64,000 nt of DNA from JBGPTK01 sp963797765 (GCA_963797765.1 CAWCQU010000004.1:620001-684000), one strand, 5' to 3'. Positions 1 to 10,284 are shown, numbered from the stretch's first letter. Numbers and translations are program-made. Notes: generated by a model not told the origin, from the sequence alone.

Positions 1-2
1 GA

Positions 3-275
3 CAGATCCCAAAAGTTGCCATACCGGCCGCGCTCTGTGCGCGTGGCCTCGATCCGCTTCAAATGGCGCTCAACGGCGGGGACGATTACGAACTCCTCTT
101 TACGGTGCCGGTACGACAGGAATTGAAACTTCGCTCCGCAGCCGCTCGTTTGCAGGACTCGGTCAAAATAAGAAGAATCGGCGAAATCACTACTGGTAGG
201 CGAATCCTGCTAGTCGGCAATGACGACAGTGAGAAGCGATTGAAGCCTGGCGGATGGGTCCACTTTAAGTCTTGA
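3..275 (+). CDS. thiL: Thiamine-monophosphate kinase, C-terminal end (partial)
   Basis: This is the 3' end of a gene that begins before the window; the open frame runs in from base 3. ThiL phosphorylates thiamine monophosphate to the diphosphate cofactor in the cytoplasm. The visible motif LNGGDDYELLFTVP is the signature of the C-terminal half of ThiL (usual form ALxGGEDYELLFT), preceded by a family-like IPAALCARGLDP stretch, and the protein ends about 65 residues later as expected. It converges on the penicillin-binding protein gene with only 13 bases between the two stops. The upstream part and start cannot be seen. Confidence 0.85.
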   Translation, partial: QIPKVAIPAALCARGLDPLQMALNGGDDYELLFTVPVRQELKLRSAAARLQDSVKIRRIGEITTGRRILLVGNDDSEKRLKPGGWVHFKS

Positions 276-288
276 GGCAAAGACGAAG

Positions 289-2658
289 CTAGGGACTACC
301 CGGCTTGGGCGCCGAAGAACTGACGGTGGACGGAGTGGGAGGCTTGGCCGGCGGCGGGCCAGGCGTAGCTTTCGGAGGAATTGTTTTCAAAGGCTTTGCT
401 CCGCCTTCGGTGAGCCCTTGTTCCGCCGCGTCTGCGGGTGGCGCAGTGTCAGGAGTATCCACCTGCACGATTCGTGCCCCCGCTAACTTCTCCAGCGGGA
501 TAACATTCGGGAAACTCTCCGCTGGCGTTCCCTGAACAGCCACCTTCATATATTGAAGCCAGATCGGCAGCGCGGCACGCGCACCAGTCTCTTTCTTTCC
601 GAGCGAAACGCGCTTATCGTCATTCCCTACCCAGACTCCAGTGGTTAACGACGGCGTAAAACCGATATACCAGGCGTCGGTAAAATCGTTCGTAGTTCCC
701 GTCTTGCCTCCCGAAGGCCTGCCAAGCTCCTTGGCGCGCACACCGGTGCCAAACTGCACCACTTCCTCGAGCATCGCAACCATAGTGCGGGCCACATCGG
801 GCGGGACCACATCCGATACCTTGGGCCGGTCTTCTTCCAGGGTAGCGCCGTCATAAGTGGTCACTTTCCGGATCAAATGCGGTTCGATGTGAATGCCATC
901 ATCCGGAAACACGGTGAAGGCCGAGGTGTGCTCCCACAGAGTCAGGTCAGAAGCGCCCAGAGCGAGAGGCAAATAGGGAGGCAGCGGACTTGTGAGGCCA
1001 AACCTGCGGGCCGTATCAATTACATTCTGAATGCCAACTTTCTCCAATATGCGCACGGCGGGGATATTGCGCGAATCGGCCAGCGCGCGGCGCAGCGTGA
1101 TTCGCCCCTCGAATTTCTCGTCATAATTGTGCGGCGCATACACCTGGCCGCCGCTCATGTAACTTACCGGCTCATCCACCACGATATCAAAGGGTGTCAT
1201 TCCGTCCTGAATCGCCGTGGCATAAACGTAGACCTTGAAGGAACTGCCTGTCTGGCGCATGGCCTGGATGGCGCGATTGAATTTCGAATCTTCAAAACTG
1301 TAGCCGCCGACCATGGCTTTCACTCCGCCGGTTGCGTTGTCGATCGAAAGCAGAGCCGCTTGCGCCACCGGCCTCTGCTCCACTTCCACTTTGGCCGCGG
1401 TGCCGGAGAGATCCTTAATATAGAACTCGGTCAGGTCTCCTACTTGCAGAATTTCCGCAGGCGATTTATGGCCTGTCCAGGAAATATCGGGCGCCGCCAC
1501 AACGGCGCGGTAAGGACCAATTTTCACGATGGCAAAATTGGCATCCACTGCCATCACCAATCCAGTGACGTAGCCGCCCTTCTCGATGGGTCCTCGCCAG
1601 TCATCGCTCTGGTAGGTATCGAGCTTGCCGAGATGATCGGTAAAAATATTGGCAAGCTTGCCGCGCCAGCCGTGGCGGCGGTCATAAGCATGCAGTCCAT
1701 CGCGCACGGCCTGGTTGGCCGCCTTCTGCATGTCAATATTCAACGTGGTGTAGACGCGCAAGCCCTGTTCGTGGACTGCTTCCGTTCCGTAGGTTCGCTC
1801 GAGATATTGGCGGATTTCCTCGACATAGTATGGCGCGAGATCGTTTCGCGGCACCGTAAGGTGCAAGCCCATGGGGAGCTGGCTGTAGAGTTCAGAATCC
1901 TGCCTGGAAATAATTCCTTCGGCGGCCATCCTGGCCAGCACAAGATTGCGGCGAGCCCGCGCGCGCGGGGCATGCAAGACCGGTGAAAAGCTGGGGCCGC
2001 GAATGATGCCGGCAAGCAGGGCCGCTTCCGGTACCGTAATTTGGGCGACAGGCTTTCCAAAATAATACTCAGAGGCGGCCTCGAAACCGTAGTTGCCATG
2101 GCCCAGGTAAATCTGGTTGCAGTACATCGTGAAGATCTGCGCCTTGGTATAGTGCCGCTCGATCTGCATGGCCAGCAGTGTTTCTTCAATTTTTCGGCGG
2201 AAGCTGCGGTCGGCGCGATTCAGAAAAAGCCCGCCGGCAAGCTGCATGGTAAGAGTGCTGGCGCCTTCGGTAATGCGATGCTTCACTACGTTGCGCCAGG
2301 TGGCTTCGAGCACGCGTGGAAAATCGACTCCCCAGTGCTCCTCGAAGTGCTGATCTTCCGTGACGATGATGGCGTTGCGCAGGATTCGCGGAATTTGCTC
2401 GTAGGTGAGCAGGATGCGCCGCTGCAGCGCGAAGCTGGCGATGGGCTGGCCGTCGTCGCCATAGAGTTCAGTGATGACGTTGGGACGGTAATCTTCGAGC
2501 GCCTGAATTTCCGGCAAGTCGCTGGCATAGACGAACAGAAGTCCTGCCGCAGCGCCTAAAGCGATGGCGCAGATCAGCAAAAACGTGAATGCCAGGCGGC
2601 CGAAAACTTTGCCGCCTTCGATGGGAATTCCCCTGGATTCTTCTTCCGCCATGGCCAA
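289..2658 (-). CDS. Class A penicillin-binding protein (PBP1A-type)
   Basis: A 789-residue bifunctional peptidoglycan synthase. Residues about 20-45 form a single N-terminal membrane anchor, so the catalytic domains lie in the periplasm. The glycosyltransferase (GT51) domain shows TEDQHFEEHWGVD at about residue 100 and EGASTLTMQLAGG at about 150. The transpeptidase domain has the three penicillin-binding motifs: SSFK (about 471), SRN (about 528) and KTGTT (about 651). A Pro/Ala/Ser-rich tail of about 50 residues follows. Length and motif order match the PBP1A family. The gene is divergent from the adjacent ADOP permease. The start is the first of two close Met codons (MAMAEEE); either could be used. 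Confidence 0.95.
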   Translation of the reverse strand: MAMAEEESRGIPIEGGKVFGRLAFTFLLICAIALGAAAGLLFVYASDLPEIQALEDYRPNVITELYGDDGQPIASFALQRRILLTYEQIPRILRNAIIVTEDQHFEEHWGVDFPRVLEATWRNVVKHRITEGASTLTMQLAGGLFLNRADRSFRRKIEETLLAMQIERHYTKAQIFTMYCNQIYLGHGNYGFEAASEYYFGKPVAQITVPEAALLAGIIRGPSFSPVLHAPRARARRNLVLARMAAEGIISRQDSELYSQLPMGLHLTVPRNDLAPYYVEEIRQYLERTYGTEAVHEQGLRVYTTLNIDMQKAANQAVRDGLHAYDRRHGWRGKLANIFTDHLGKLDTYQSDDWRGPIEKGGYVTGLVMAVDANFAIVKIGPYRAVVAAPDISWTGHKSPAEILQVGDLTEFYIKDLSGTAAKVEVEQRPVAQAALLSIDNATGGVKAMVGGYSFEDSKFNRAIQAMRQTGSSFKVYVYATAIQDGMTPFDIVVDEPVSYMSGGQVYAPHNYDEKFEGRITLRRALADSRNIPAVRILEKVGIQNVIDTARRFGLTSPLPPYLPLALGASDLTLWEHTSAFTVFPDDGIHIEPHLIRKVTTYDGATLEEDRPKVSDVVPPDVARTMVAMLEEVVQFGTGVRAKELGRPSGGKTGTTNDFTDAWYIGFTPSLTTGVWVGNDDKRVSLGKKETGARAALPIWLQYMKVAVQGTPAESFPNVIPLEKLAGARIVQVDTPDTAPPADAAEQGLTEGGAKPLKTIPPKATPGPPPAKPPTPSTVSSSAPKPGSP

Positions 2659-2732
2659 TGCATTCTATCGCAGATGGAGGGGCGTGGCAGGGCCAACACG
2701 CAAATCACCGCCAAAGTGTTACGCCCGAATGC

Positions 2733-2750
2733 GTATCGATACACGATCGT
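2733..2750. promoter_or_regulatory. Adjacent perfect palindromes in a divergent intergenic region
   Basis: Between the divergent PBP and permease genes lie two abutting perfect palindromes, GTATCGATAC (2733-2742) and ACGATCGT (2743-2750). They could be a regulator site for one or both divergent promoters. No regulator gene is adjacent, so binding is inference only. Nothing else was recognised in the 267-base gap. Confidence 0.3.
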
Positions 2751-2925
2751 ATAGAGAGATAAGGTGTCCGGCTTGGCGACGAGCAAGTCCCATAGACGGT
2801 CACTGAAGATGTGCATCCATCCATCGGACCCTGTGCCAACCCCAAGATATTACGGCCTTTAACAATATTGCTACCTGGCAGCAGGCTTGCGGAACCTGCT
2901 TGCACGACTTCCAGGAGGTTGCGCT

Positions 2926-5382
2926 ATGGGGATGATCTGGCAGAATTTGCGGTATGGAATGCGAGTCCTGTTGAAGAGTCCCGGATTTGCCCTAGTCACA
3001 ATCCTGACACTGGCTTTGGGAATCGGCGCGAACACGGCGATTTTTTCTGTAGTTTACCCGGCGCTGCTCCGGCCGTTGCCGTACCTCCAACCGGACCGGT
3101 TAGTCACAATCGGCGAATCCCGCCATCAATCGAGCCGCTTCGGCCAGCAATCCTCCTTCCCTGATTATTTGGATTGGAAAAAGACTGCGCGGTCATTTCA
3201 ATCGTTGGCCGGCGTTGGTGGTGATGGCTTCATGATGGCCTCAAACGGCGATTCCAAGCTGGTTCCCGCAGCGCAAGTGACCACCAATTTCTTTTCGACA
3301 CTCGGCGTGAAGCCGCTGCTGGGCCGTGATTTTGTGGATGGCGAAGATAAACCGGACGGGCCACACGTAGCTTTGTTGACTTATGGCTTTTGGCGGACCG
3401 AGTTTGGCGCCGATCCCGGCATCCTCGGCCGGACCATCCGGCTTGATGATCAGTCCGTAACCGTTGTCGGCATTCTGCCCCAAAATTTTGAATTCGCGCC
3501 GGCTAGGTCCGCGCCCTTGTGGGTTCCCATGCACCTGGGAGTTGATCTGGCGACGCGCCGGAATCTGCGCTGGATGCAGACCATTGGGCGGCTGGCTCCC
3601 GGCGTCAGCTTCGAGCAAGCTCGAGCGGAAATGGATGGCATCAACGCCCAGATTGCGCGCGAGCATCTCAAGGAAAATAGTTCCACGATTGTAGTGATGG
3701 GAAGTTTGCGCGACAGCATTATCGGCCAGATTCGCCCGTTGCTGCTGGTTCTGTTCGGCGCCGTGGGTTTTGTTCTGCTCATTGCCTGCGCCAATGTTGC
3801 GAATTTGCTGATGACGCGTTCCATCGGCCGCCGCAAGGAATACGCAATTCGCGCGGCGCTGGGCGCCAGCCGCGGCAATCTGCTTGCGCAAATGCTCGCC
3901 GAAAGCCTGTTGCTTTCTTTTTGCGGAGCGGCTGCGGGACTGGCGGGAGCCCAGTGGGGCGTGAATTTGCTGATTTCGGCAATTCCTGAGGTGCAGCTTC
4001 GATCCATGCCGTTTCTGCGCGACGCGGACATTAATTTCCCGGTTCTGGCGTTTCTATGCGGAATCACGCTGCTCACGGGAGTTGTGTTTGGCCTGGCACC
4101 AGGGCTGGCAATTTCGCGATCGCAAGTGGGCAATCTATTGAAGGATGAATCGCGCGGCGCAACCGGCAGCGGTCACACGCGCATGCGCAACTCATTCGTG
4201 GTTGCGGAAATCGCGATTTCCCTGGTGCTGCTGGCCGGCGCAGGCTTGATGCTTCGCAGCCTGCGAGCCCTGCTGCACCAGAGCCCGGGATTTGAAGCGC
4301 GCAACGTGCTGACGTTTTCCGTGAATCTTCCGGACGCCTCCTACCCCGGCCAGAAAGACTATCCATACGATAACCCCGGCGCATATCGCTTCGAAAAGCA
4401 GTTCACGGAGAAATTGCGCAGCTTGCCGGGCGTTGAGGGCGCAGCCTCGGTATCCGGAATTCCGCTCAGCGGAAACGGCGGCACAATTCGCTTTGTGGTG
4501 GAAGGCAGGACCACGGCAACCGGCCAAGAAGATGAATGCGACATTCGCGGCGCGGGCGACGGTTATTTTTCAGCCATGAAAATTCCGCTGGTCGCGGGAC
4601 GCTACTTTGACAATGCAGCCGATACTCCCGAGGCTCCCCAGGCTGTGATTGTGAACCAGGCGTTCGTGAAGAGCTACTTTCCCGACGAAAATCCAGTGGG
4701 GAAGCGCATCCGATTCACGTTCAATATTAAAGAGCCGTTCCGGCAGATCGTGGGAGTGGTAGGCAATGTTCTGGAGGATGATTTAGCACTCGCCGCTCCC
4801 GCCGTGATTTACGCCGCGGATAGCCAGAGTCCCTCTTCCTTCATGAATTTCGTTGTGAGAACGGCGGGCGGCCCAGCCGCATTTGTGGGTTCGGCGCAGG
4901 CCGCGCTGCGCGAAATGGACCCGCAACTTTCTTTGATCAAGCCGACAGCGATGGAGCAAATTGCCGATCAGTCGCCTTCCGTTTTTTTGCGCCGCTATCC
5001 GTCATATTTGATCGGCAGCTTCGCCGGACTGGCGCTGGTTCTGGCAATGGTCGGTTTGTACGGGCTGATTTCTTACACGGTGCTGCAGCGCACGCGGGAA
5101 ATCGGCATTCGCGTAGCCCTGGGTGCGCAGCGGCGTGACATCCTGCGATTGGTGCTCGGCCAGGGAATCGGCTCGGCCGTTGCGGGAGTCGGAATTGGCC
5201 TGGTAGCGGGATTAGCACTGACGCGGCTGATGAGCAGCCTGCTCTTCGGCGTCACGGCCAACGATGGATTTACTTTTGCGAGCGTTGCAGTGCTGCTAGT
5301 GCTGGTGGCCATGGCGGCGTGCGCGATTCCCGCGCGGCGGGCCACACGCGTCGATCCGCTGGTGGCTTTGCGGCACGAGTGA
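2926..5382 (+). CDS. ABC transporter permease, MacB/FtsX type (ADOP family)
   Basis: An 818-residue inner-membrane permease of the acidobacterial duplicated orphan permease type. The N-terminal MacB_PCD region starts with a membrane helix (LVTILTLALGIGANTAIFS), followed by a periplasmic domain and a first FtsX block with the coupling motif RKEYAIRAALGASRGN near residue 305. The second half repeats this layout and ends with a second FtsX block carrying REIGIRVALGAQRRDI near residue 725. No ATPase gene is adjacent, hence 'orphan'. The start at 2926 is chosen because AGGAGG (2913-2918) lies 7 bases upstream; an in-frame TTG at 2887 lacks such a site. Substrate is unknown; MacB relatives move macrolides, lipoproteins or peptides. 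Unlike the second copy at 11407-14059, this one has an unbroken frame and no PadR neighbour. Confidence 0.9.
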   Translation: MGMIWQNLRYGMRVLLKSPGFALVTILTLALGIGANTAIFSVVYPALLRPLPYLQPDRLVTIGESRHQSSRFGQQSSFPDYLDWKKTARSFQSLAGVGGDGFMMASNGDSKLVPAAQVTTNFFSTLGVKPLLGRDFVDGEDKPDGPHVALLTYGFWRTEFGADPGILGRTIRLDDQSVTVVGILPQNFEFAPARSAPLWVPMHLGVDLATRRNLRWMQTIGRLAPGVSFEQARAEMDGINAQIAREHLKENSSTIVVMGSLRDSIIGQIRPLLLVLFGAVGFVLLIACANVANLLMTRSIGRRKEYAIRAALGASRGNLLAQMLAESLLLSFCGAAAGLAGAQWGVNLLISAIPEVQLRSMPFLRDADINFPVLAFLCGITLLTGVVFGLAPGLAISRSQVGNLLKDESRGATGSGHTRMRNSFVVAEIAISLVLLAGAGLMLRSLRALLHQSPGFEARNVLTFSVNLPDASYPGQKDYPYDNPGAYRFEKQFTEKLRSLPGVEGAASVSGIPLSGNGGTIRFVVEGRTTATGQEDECDIRGAGDGYFSAMKIPLVAGRYFDNAADTPEAPQAVIVNQAFVKSYFPDENPVGKRIRFTFNIKEPFRQIVGVVGNVLEDDLALAAPAVIYAADSQSPSSFMNFVVRTAGGPAAFVGSAQAALREMDPQLSLIKPTAMEQIADQSPSVFLRRYPSYLIGSFAGLALVLAMVGLYGLISYTVLQRTREIGIRVALGAQRRDILRLVLGQGIGSAVAGVGIGLVAGLALTRLMSSLLFGVTANDGFTFASVAVLLVLVAMAACAIPARRATRVDPLVALRHE

Positions 5383-5466
5383 AGGGCGGCACTCTCTTAT
5401 TGCCACATACCACTACAGTGCGCGGCGCTGTGTATCGTCGAGAAATTCCATCCCGAACGATTTAAA

Positions 5467-5852
5467 TTATTCAATAAACGCATCCGCTTCGATTTCAACC
5501 AGCATTTCGGGCGAAATCAGCCTCGCAACTTCCACCATCGTCGATGCGGGACGAATCTTGCTGAAAAATTCACCATGAGCTCTGCCGACTTTTTCCCACT
5601 CGGCGATGTTGGTCACGAACATCCGCGTGCGCACCACGTGTTCCAGTCGCGCTCCCGCTTTCGCAAGCGCCGCTTCGATATTGCGAAGCGCCTGCACAGC
5701 TTGCGCATAGGCATCCCCTACTCCCACAATTTTCCCGTCCGCGCCCGTTGCAGTGGTGCCCGCAACATAAACATGGGCCCCACCTTCACCGCGCGCGAAT
5801 AACCCGCAACCGGCTCCCACGGAGCTCCACTCGAAATATTCTGCCTGTTCAT
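5467..5852 (-). CDS. RidA family enamine/imine deaminase (frame broken)
   Basis: Encodes a RidA/YjgF/UK114-type protein of about 128 residues; the family hydrolyses reactive enamine/imine intermediates made by PLP enzymes. The N-terminus MNRQNISSGAPWEPVAGYSR begins at the ATG at 5850-5852, with AGGAGG at 5863-5868 on the same strand as ribosome site. The rest (HVYVAGTTATG, then VVRTRMFVTNI and RPASTMVEV) lies in another frame. The two join at 5775-5781, where a GGGGCCC run has lost one base relative to an expected VGPHVYVAGTT reading. A longer start in the downstream frame would give an unrelated 50-residue extension and is rejected. It is convergent with the upstream permease and divergent from cystathionine beta-synthase, itself a PLP enzyme. 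Confidence 0.85.
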
Positions 5853-6035
5853 TCCCGATGTTCCTCCTGCCGCTATCGGATGCGCGAGTTCGACGCCATG
5901 GTGCGGGAAATCGCGTTGCGATAGGCACGAACCATTGCACTGGCGGAACACCCCGTCTGGACATCGGCCAGTCAAAACTCCTAAGCTGAATTGCGGGCCA
6001 TTTCAATTCTTCGCGCCGAAGGCGGGAAAATTCCG

Positions 6036-7430
6036 ATGAAGTGCAACAACATCCTCGAAGCGATCGGTAAGACGCCGATTATCCGCCTGAACCGGATGAC
6101 CAAGGATATCGCCGCCGAAGTGTATGTCAAGGCGGATTACCTGAATCCGGGCGGCTCGGTGAAGGACCGCATCGGCCTGACCATGATCGATGACGCCGAA
6201 AAGAAGGGCCTGCTGAAGCCGGGCGGCACGATCATCGAGGGTACTTCGGGAAACACCGGCATGGGCCTCGCGCAAGTGGCCGCCGTCCGCGGATACAAAG
6301 TAGTCTTCACCATCACCGACAAACAATCGAAAGAGAAACTGGATTTGCTGAAAGCGCTTGGCGCCGAAGTAATCGTGTGTCCCACCGCCGTCGAGCCGGA
6401 AGATCCGCGCAGCTACTATTCCGTTGCCAAAAAATTGGCCAAGGAAATTCCCAATTCCTATTACCCCAATCAATATGAAAATCCCATGAATCCCGAGGCG
6501 CATTACCGCTCCACCGGCCCGGAAATCTGGGATGACACCGAAGGCAAAATCACCCATTTCGTCTGCGGCATGGGCACGGGCGGAACGATCAGCGGCGTCG
6601 GGCGTTACCTGAAGGAAAAAAATCCAAACGTGAAAATTATCGGTGTGGACCCGTTTGGCTCGCTCTATTACGAATTCTGCGAAAACCGGGAAAGTCGGCA
6701 AGGCGCTCACCTACGTGGTGGAAGGCATCGGCGAGGATATTTTCCCGAAGACCATGGATTTTTCCGTGCTCGACGACGTGGTGCAGGTGAATGACGAGGA
6801 ATGCTTCGTCGCCGCGCGGCGGCTGGCCAAGCTGGAAGCGATCTTCACCGGCGGTTCAGGCGGCGGCTGCATCTCCGGCGCTTTGCGCCTCGCCAAAGGC
6901 CTGAAGGCCGGCGATTTGGTGGTCGCCTTCCTGCCCGACACCGGAATGCGTTACCTCAGCAAAGTCTACAACGACGAATGGATGCGCGATCACGGTTACG
7001 TGGAGGCGGAAATGACCGTTCACAGCCGGGGACGTAATCCGCGCCAAACAGAGAAACGGCAAGGCCCGCGAACTGGTGATTGCGCGGCCATATCAGACCG
7101 TCTTTCATGCCCTGAACACCATGCAGCAGCAGGATATTTCGCAGATCCCCGTGTTTGAAGACGACCAGAAAATCGCCGGCACAATTTACGAGGATCAGAT
7201 TCTGAATCTCGCGCTGCAAGGTAAGGACCTGCGCAAGTTGGTGATCCGCGAAGTAATGGGCAAGCCCATGCCGCATGATTCCCAGTGACGCGCCGGTCGA
7301 ACGCGTCACCCATCTGCTGAGCCATGAAGGCCCGGCCGTGTTTGTCGAGATGAGCGCCGGGAAATACGAAATCCTCACCAAATTCGATTTGATGGATACG
7401 ATCGCCGGCCTGGTCGAGCAGCGCCACTAA
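6036..7430 (+). CDS. cbs: Cystathionine beta-synthase with C-terminal CBS pair (three frame breaks)
   Basis: A PLP-dependent enzyme of about 464 residues that condenses serine and homocysteine to cystathionine. The catalytic part has NPGGSVKDRIG with the PLP-binding lysine, the phosphate loop EGTSGNTGMGLAQ, GMGTGGTISGVGRYLK and GGSGGGCISGA. After about residue 340 comes a CBS-domain pair (GDVIRAKQRNGKARELVIARP and later VFEDDQKIAGTIYE), which in this family senses adenosyl ligands. The reading frame must advance by one base at about 6675-6678, 7021 and 7270-7273 to keep the family sequence continuous; all three look like single extra bases. The upstream site is AAGGCGG. Cysteine synthase is the main alternative, but the CBS pair argues for CBS. 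The next gene remakes methionine from homocysteine, so the two share a substrate. Confidence 0.85.
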
Positions 7431-7480
7431 GTTTCTTCAACAGGTCGGCCTGTTCGGCTCTCCCCTGGTTGAATGTTGAT

Positions 7481-7568
7481 CCAGGTTTTCAGGGGGTCGG
7501 AGCTTCAGCTCCGACATATCCGTTTGCTACAGGAGAGGGCTTTAGCCCCTGAAGCACGGAGCAGAAGT
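7481..7568. repeat. Dispersed two-hairpin intergenic repeat, copy 1
   Basis: An 88-base element with a 20-base palindrome GTCGGAGCTTCAGCTCCGAC (7496-7515) and a second small hairpin GGGCTTTAGCCC (7537-7548), ending in AGCAGAAG. A near-identical copy stands at 23221-23310 and a truncated one at 17846-17872. It lies in the 311-base gap between cbs and the methyltransferase/reductase gene. Confidence 0.75.
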
Positions 7569-7682
7569 ATCGTCGCCACACCAAGCGGGTCAAACTGGTA
7601 GGTCACCGCGCGTTTTCCGAATCGGCGAATCGCGTCTGCATTTCACATCATCCAATCCAGACAAATTTGAACTCTGCGCAGA

Positions 7683-7691
7683 TGGTATACT
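7683..7691 (+). promoter_or_regulatory. Candidate extended -10 promoter for the methionine gene
   Basis: TGGTATACT (TG-n-TATACT, an extended -10 form) sits about 50 bases before the start codon of the homocysteine methyltransferase/MTHFR gene. No good -35 is placed at the usual distance, which extended -10 promoters can tolerate. I found no SAM or cobalamin riboswitch pattern in the leader. Confidence 0.4.
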
Positions 7692-7741
7692 CGGCGTTTA
7701 TTTATTGGTGCTGACTGCAAGTTGGGAGAGCCTGCTTCAAG

Positions 7742-9586
7742 ATGAAAATTGAAGATTTCAACGAACGCTTGCGCGACGCGATCCTGGTGGCCGACGGCGC
7801 CATGGGCTCGATGCTGTACGAAATGCTCGGGCCGCAGCGCTGCCTCGACGAATTAAACGTCACGCAGGCCGAAGCCGTCTTTCGGGTGCATCAAACCTAT
7901 ATCGAAGCCGGCGCGCAAATCATCGAGACCAATACGTTCGGCGCAAACCGCTTCAAGCTCGGCCAGCTGGGACTTGCCGATCGCGTTTCCACTTTCAATC
8001 AACGCGGAGTGAAAATCGCGCGCGAGGCGCGCGAAGCCGCCAAGCACGAAGTGCTGATCGCAGGCTCGATTGGCCCGCTGGGCGCGCAACAGCAGGTGCG
8101 CGGATTTCCCGCTCGAAGAAATCCGCGATATGTTTCGCGAACAAGCCGCCGCCCTCGAAGAACGCGGCGTCGATTTATTTCTGCTGGAAACTTTTTCGTC
8201 CCTCGAAGAGTTGCTCACGGCCATTGACGCCATCCGATCCTTCTCCCGCCTCCCCATCATCGCGGAGATGACCTATTCCGAAGAGTGCACCACGGTTGAC
8301 GGCACCCGCCCGCAGGATGTGTGGGCGAAGCTGAAAGACAGAGACGTGCAGGTGGTGGGCGCGAACTGCACGCGTCGGCCCGCAGTCCCTGGTCCCCATC
8401 CTCCACGAACTCGCCGCCGCTACCAACTTGCCGCTCAGCGCAATGCCCAACGCCGGTTTCCCCAAGCGCATTGGCGACCGCACGGTCTATCCAAAATCCT
8501 CACCGGAATATTTTGCCGAATTTGGGCGCGAGGCCGCAGCGCTCGGCGTGCGCGTGCTCGGCGGTTGTTGCGGCACAACGCCGGAGCACATTCGCGCGAT
8601 GGTCACGGTGGTAAAGAATTGGCATCCATCCAAAGCCCGGGCGGCCGCGGATGTTGCCGCCGCCGAAGTCCCGGTGATGCCCGCGGTGACGCGCGAACCG
8701 GAAAGCGCGCTGTGGCGAAAAATTCGCGAAGGCAAATTCGTCGTCTCCGTCGAAATCGACCCGCCCAAAGGCACCTCGATTGACCGCATTCTCGAGCAGT
8801 CGGCCAAATTGATGACCAGCGGCCACGTGGATTCGATTGACGTGAATAGCGGCTCGCTCGCCCGCGTCGGCATGGATGCGCTGATGCTTTCCGGATTTCT
8901 CGAAGCGCATGGCTACGAGACGATTCCGCATTTGACCACGCGCGATGCCAATATTATCGGCCTGCAGGCGCAGCTACTCGGCGCATGGTCCATCGGCGGC
9001 GTGCGAAATGTGCTGGCAATTACTGGAGACCCGCCCTCGCTCGGCGATCATCCGGAAACCAGCGGCGTCTACGAAGTGGATTCCATCGGACTGGTGAAAG
9101 TGCTCGCGCGCCTGAATCAAGGCACCGATTGGGCCGGAAAAAATCTCGGCGGCTCGACGAATTTCACCATCGGCGTCGCGCTCAATCCCGGTGGCCGATG
9201 ATCTGGACGAAGAAATCCGCCGCTTCGAAGCCAAAATAGAAGCCGGCGCGCACTTTGCCATGACCCAGCCGATTTTCGACGGCGAGCAGTGGTCTTCATT
9301 CCTGAAAAAAATCGGCGGCAAATGTCCCGTGCCGGTGATTGTGGGACTGTGGACGCTCACCAGTTACAAAATGGCGCTGCGCCTGAATAACGAAGTCCCC
9401 GGAATTATCATTCCCCAGTCGACGCTGAAGGAAATGGAAGCGGCAGGAACTGCCGCTCGCGACCGCGGCTTCGACCTGGTTCGCCGCATGCTCGATTGGG
9501 CCCGCAGCGCCAGCAGCGACGGAATCGCCGGCGCCTACCTGATTCCCCCATTCAAGCGCTACGAAGAAGTCCTCGAATTATTCTGA
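7742..9586 (+). CDS. Homocysteine S-methyltransferase / methylenetetrahydrofolate reductase fusion (three frame breaks)
   Basis: A bifunctional protein of about 614 residues, like Bacillus YitJ. The N-terminal homocysteine methyltransferase barrel begins VADGAMGSMLYEML, continues through ETNTFGANR, and has the zinc-ligand motifs GANCT and GGCCGTTPEH. The C-terminal MTHFR domain starts near FVVSVEIDPPKGTS (about residue 330) and carries ITGDPP and the AMTQPIFD segment. It would pass one-carbon units from folate to homocysteine to make methionine. Frame changes are needed at about 8095-8104, 8373 and 9188-9191; each fits one extra base, and motifs on both sides are intact. The ribosome site GGGAGAG is at 7725-7731. 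Its neighbour cbs uses the same homocysteine pool. Confidence 0.85.
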
Positions 9587-9657
9587 ACGCGTCTCCTGAT
9601 TCGGCGGCAGCCAATTTGGAGCTAGACACCTCCCCGAAGCCGGCACATCTTCTTCCC

Positions 9658-10284
9658 ATGGTTCCCACGGAAAAGATAAACGCAGCCCCGCTGGAAATCC
9701 ATCCCGTAACTCTGGAAGGCAAGCACATCCGCCTCGAGCCACTCTCGCTGAATCATCTGGATGCGCTCAGCGCGATCGGCCTGGATGAAGATTTGTGGAA
9801 GTGGATTCCTTTTCCAGTTCGCACCCGCGAAGATTTGCGCGCCTACATCGAAAAAGCGTTGCAGGAGCAGGCCGACGGCGTCTCGCTTCCCTTCGCCAAC
9901 ATCGATCGCGCGTCGGGCCGCGCCGCTGGATGCACGCGATTTGGAAGCATCGACAAAGTCAATCATAGGGTGGAAATCGGCTGGACCTGGGTGGGGCGCG
10001 AATGGCAGCGCAGTGCGGTCAATACCGAAGCGAAATATCTGATGCTGCGCCACGCCTTCGAAACCCTCGGCTGCATGCGCGTGGAACTGAAAACCGATTC
10101 CCTGAATGAGCGCTCGCGAAATGCGATTCTGCGTATCGGCGCGAAGCAGGAAGGGATTTTCCGCAACCACATGGTTACCAGCACCGGCCGTATCCGCCAC
10201 ACCGTTTATTTCAGCATCATTGACGAAGAGTGGCCGGCGGTAAAACGCGATCTCGAAGAAAAACTCGCGCAACACCAAAAATAA
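9658..10284 (+). CDS. GNAT family N-acetyltransferase (RimJ/RimL type)
   Basis: A 208-residue acetyltransferase. The N-terminus LEGKHIRLEPLSLNHLDAL and the central RVEIGWTWVGREWQRSAVNTE/AKYLMLRHAFETLG stretch are typical of the RimJ/RimL subfamily, which acetylates protein N-termini or small amines using acetyl-CoA. The region LNERSRNAILRIGAKQEG is the family's conserved alpha-helix/beta-strand near the C-terminus. The ATG at 9658 is chosen because the family-like sequence begins about ten residues later. The gene follows the MTHFR fusion by 71 bases in the same direction and ends in a strong bidirectional terminator. Substrate is not predictable. Confidence 0.85.
   Translation: MVPTEKINAAPLEIHPVTLEGKHIRLEPLSLNHLDALSAIGLDEDLWKWIPFPVRTREDLRAYIEKALQEQADGVSLPFANIDRASGRAAGCTRFGSIDKVNHRVEIGWTWVGREWQRSAVNTEAKYLMLRHAFETLGCMRVELKTDSLNERSRNAILRIGAKQEGIFRNHMVTSTGRIRHTVYFSIIDEEWPAVKRDLEEKLAQHQK

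Noticed and set aside
877..1986. Long plus-strand frame of 369 codons inside the penicillin-binding protein gene
   Set aside because: It is antisense to a gene with all GT51 and transpeptidase motifs, has atypical composition and no family resemblance.
3241..4527. Several minus-strand frames inside the first ADOP permease
   Set aside because: They overlap a strongly supported permease and look like mirror frames of GC-rich codons.
7569..7741. SAM or cobalamin riboswitch before the methionine gene
   Set aside because: The leader lacks the conserved core bases and helix order of either class.
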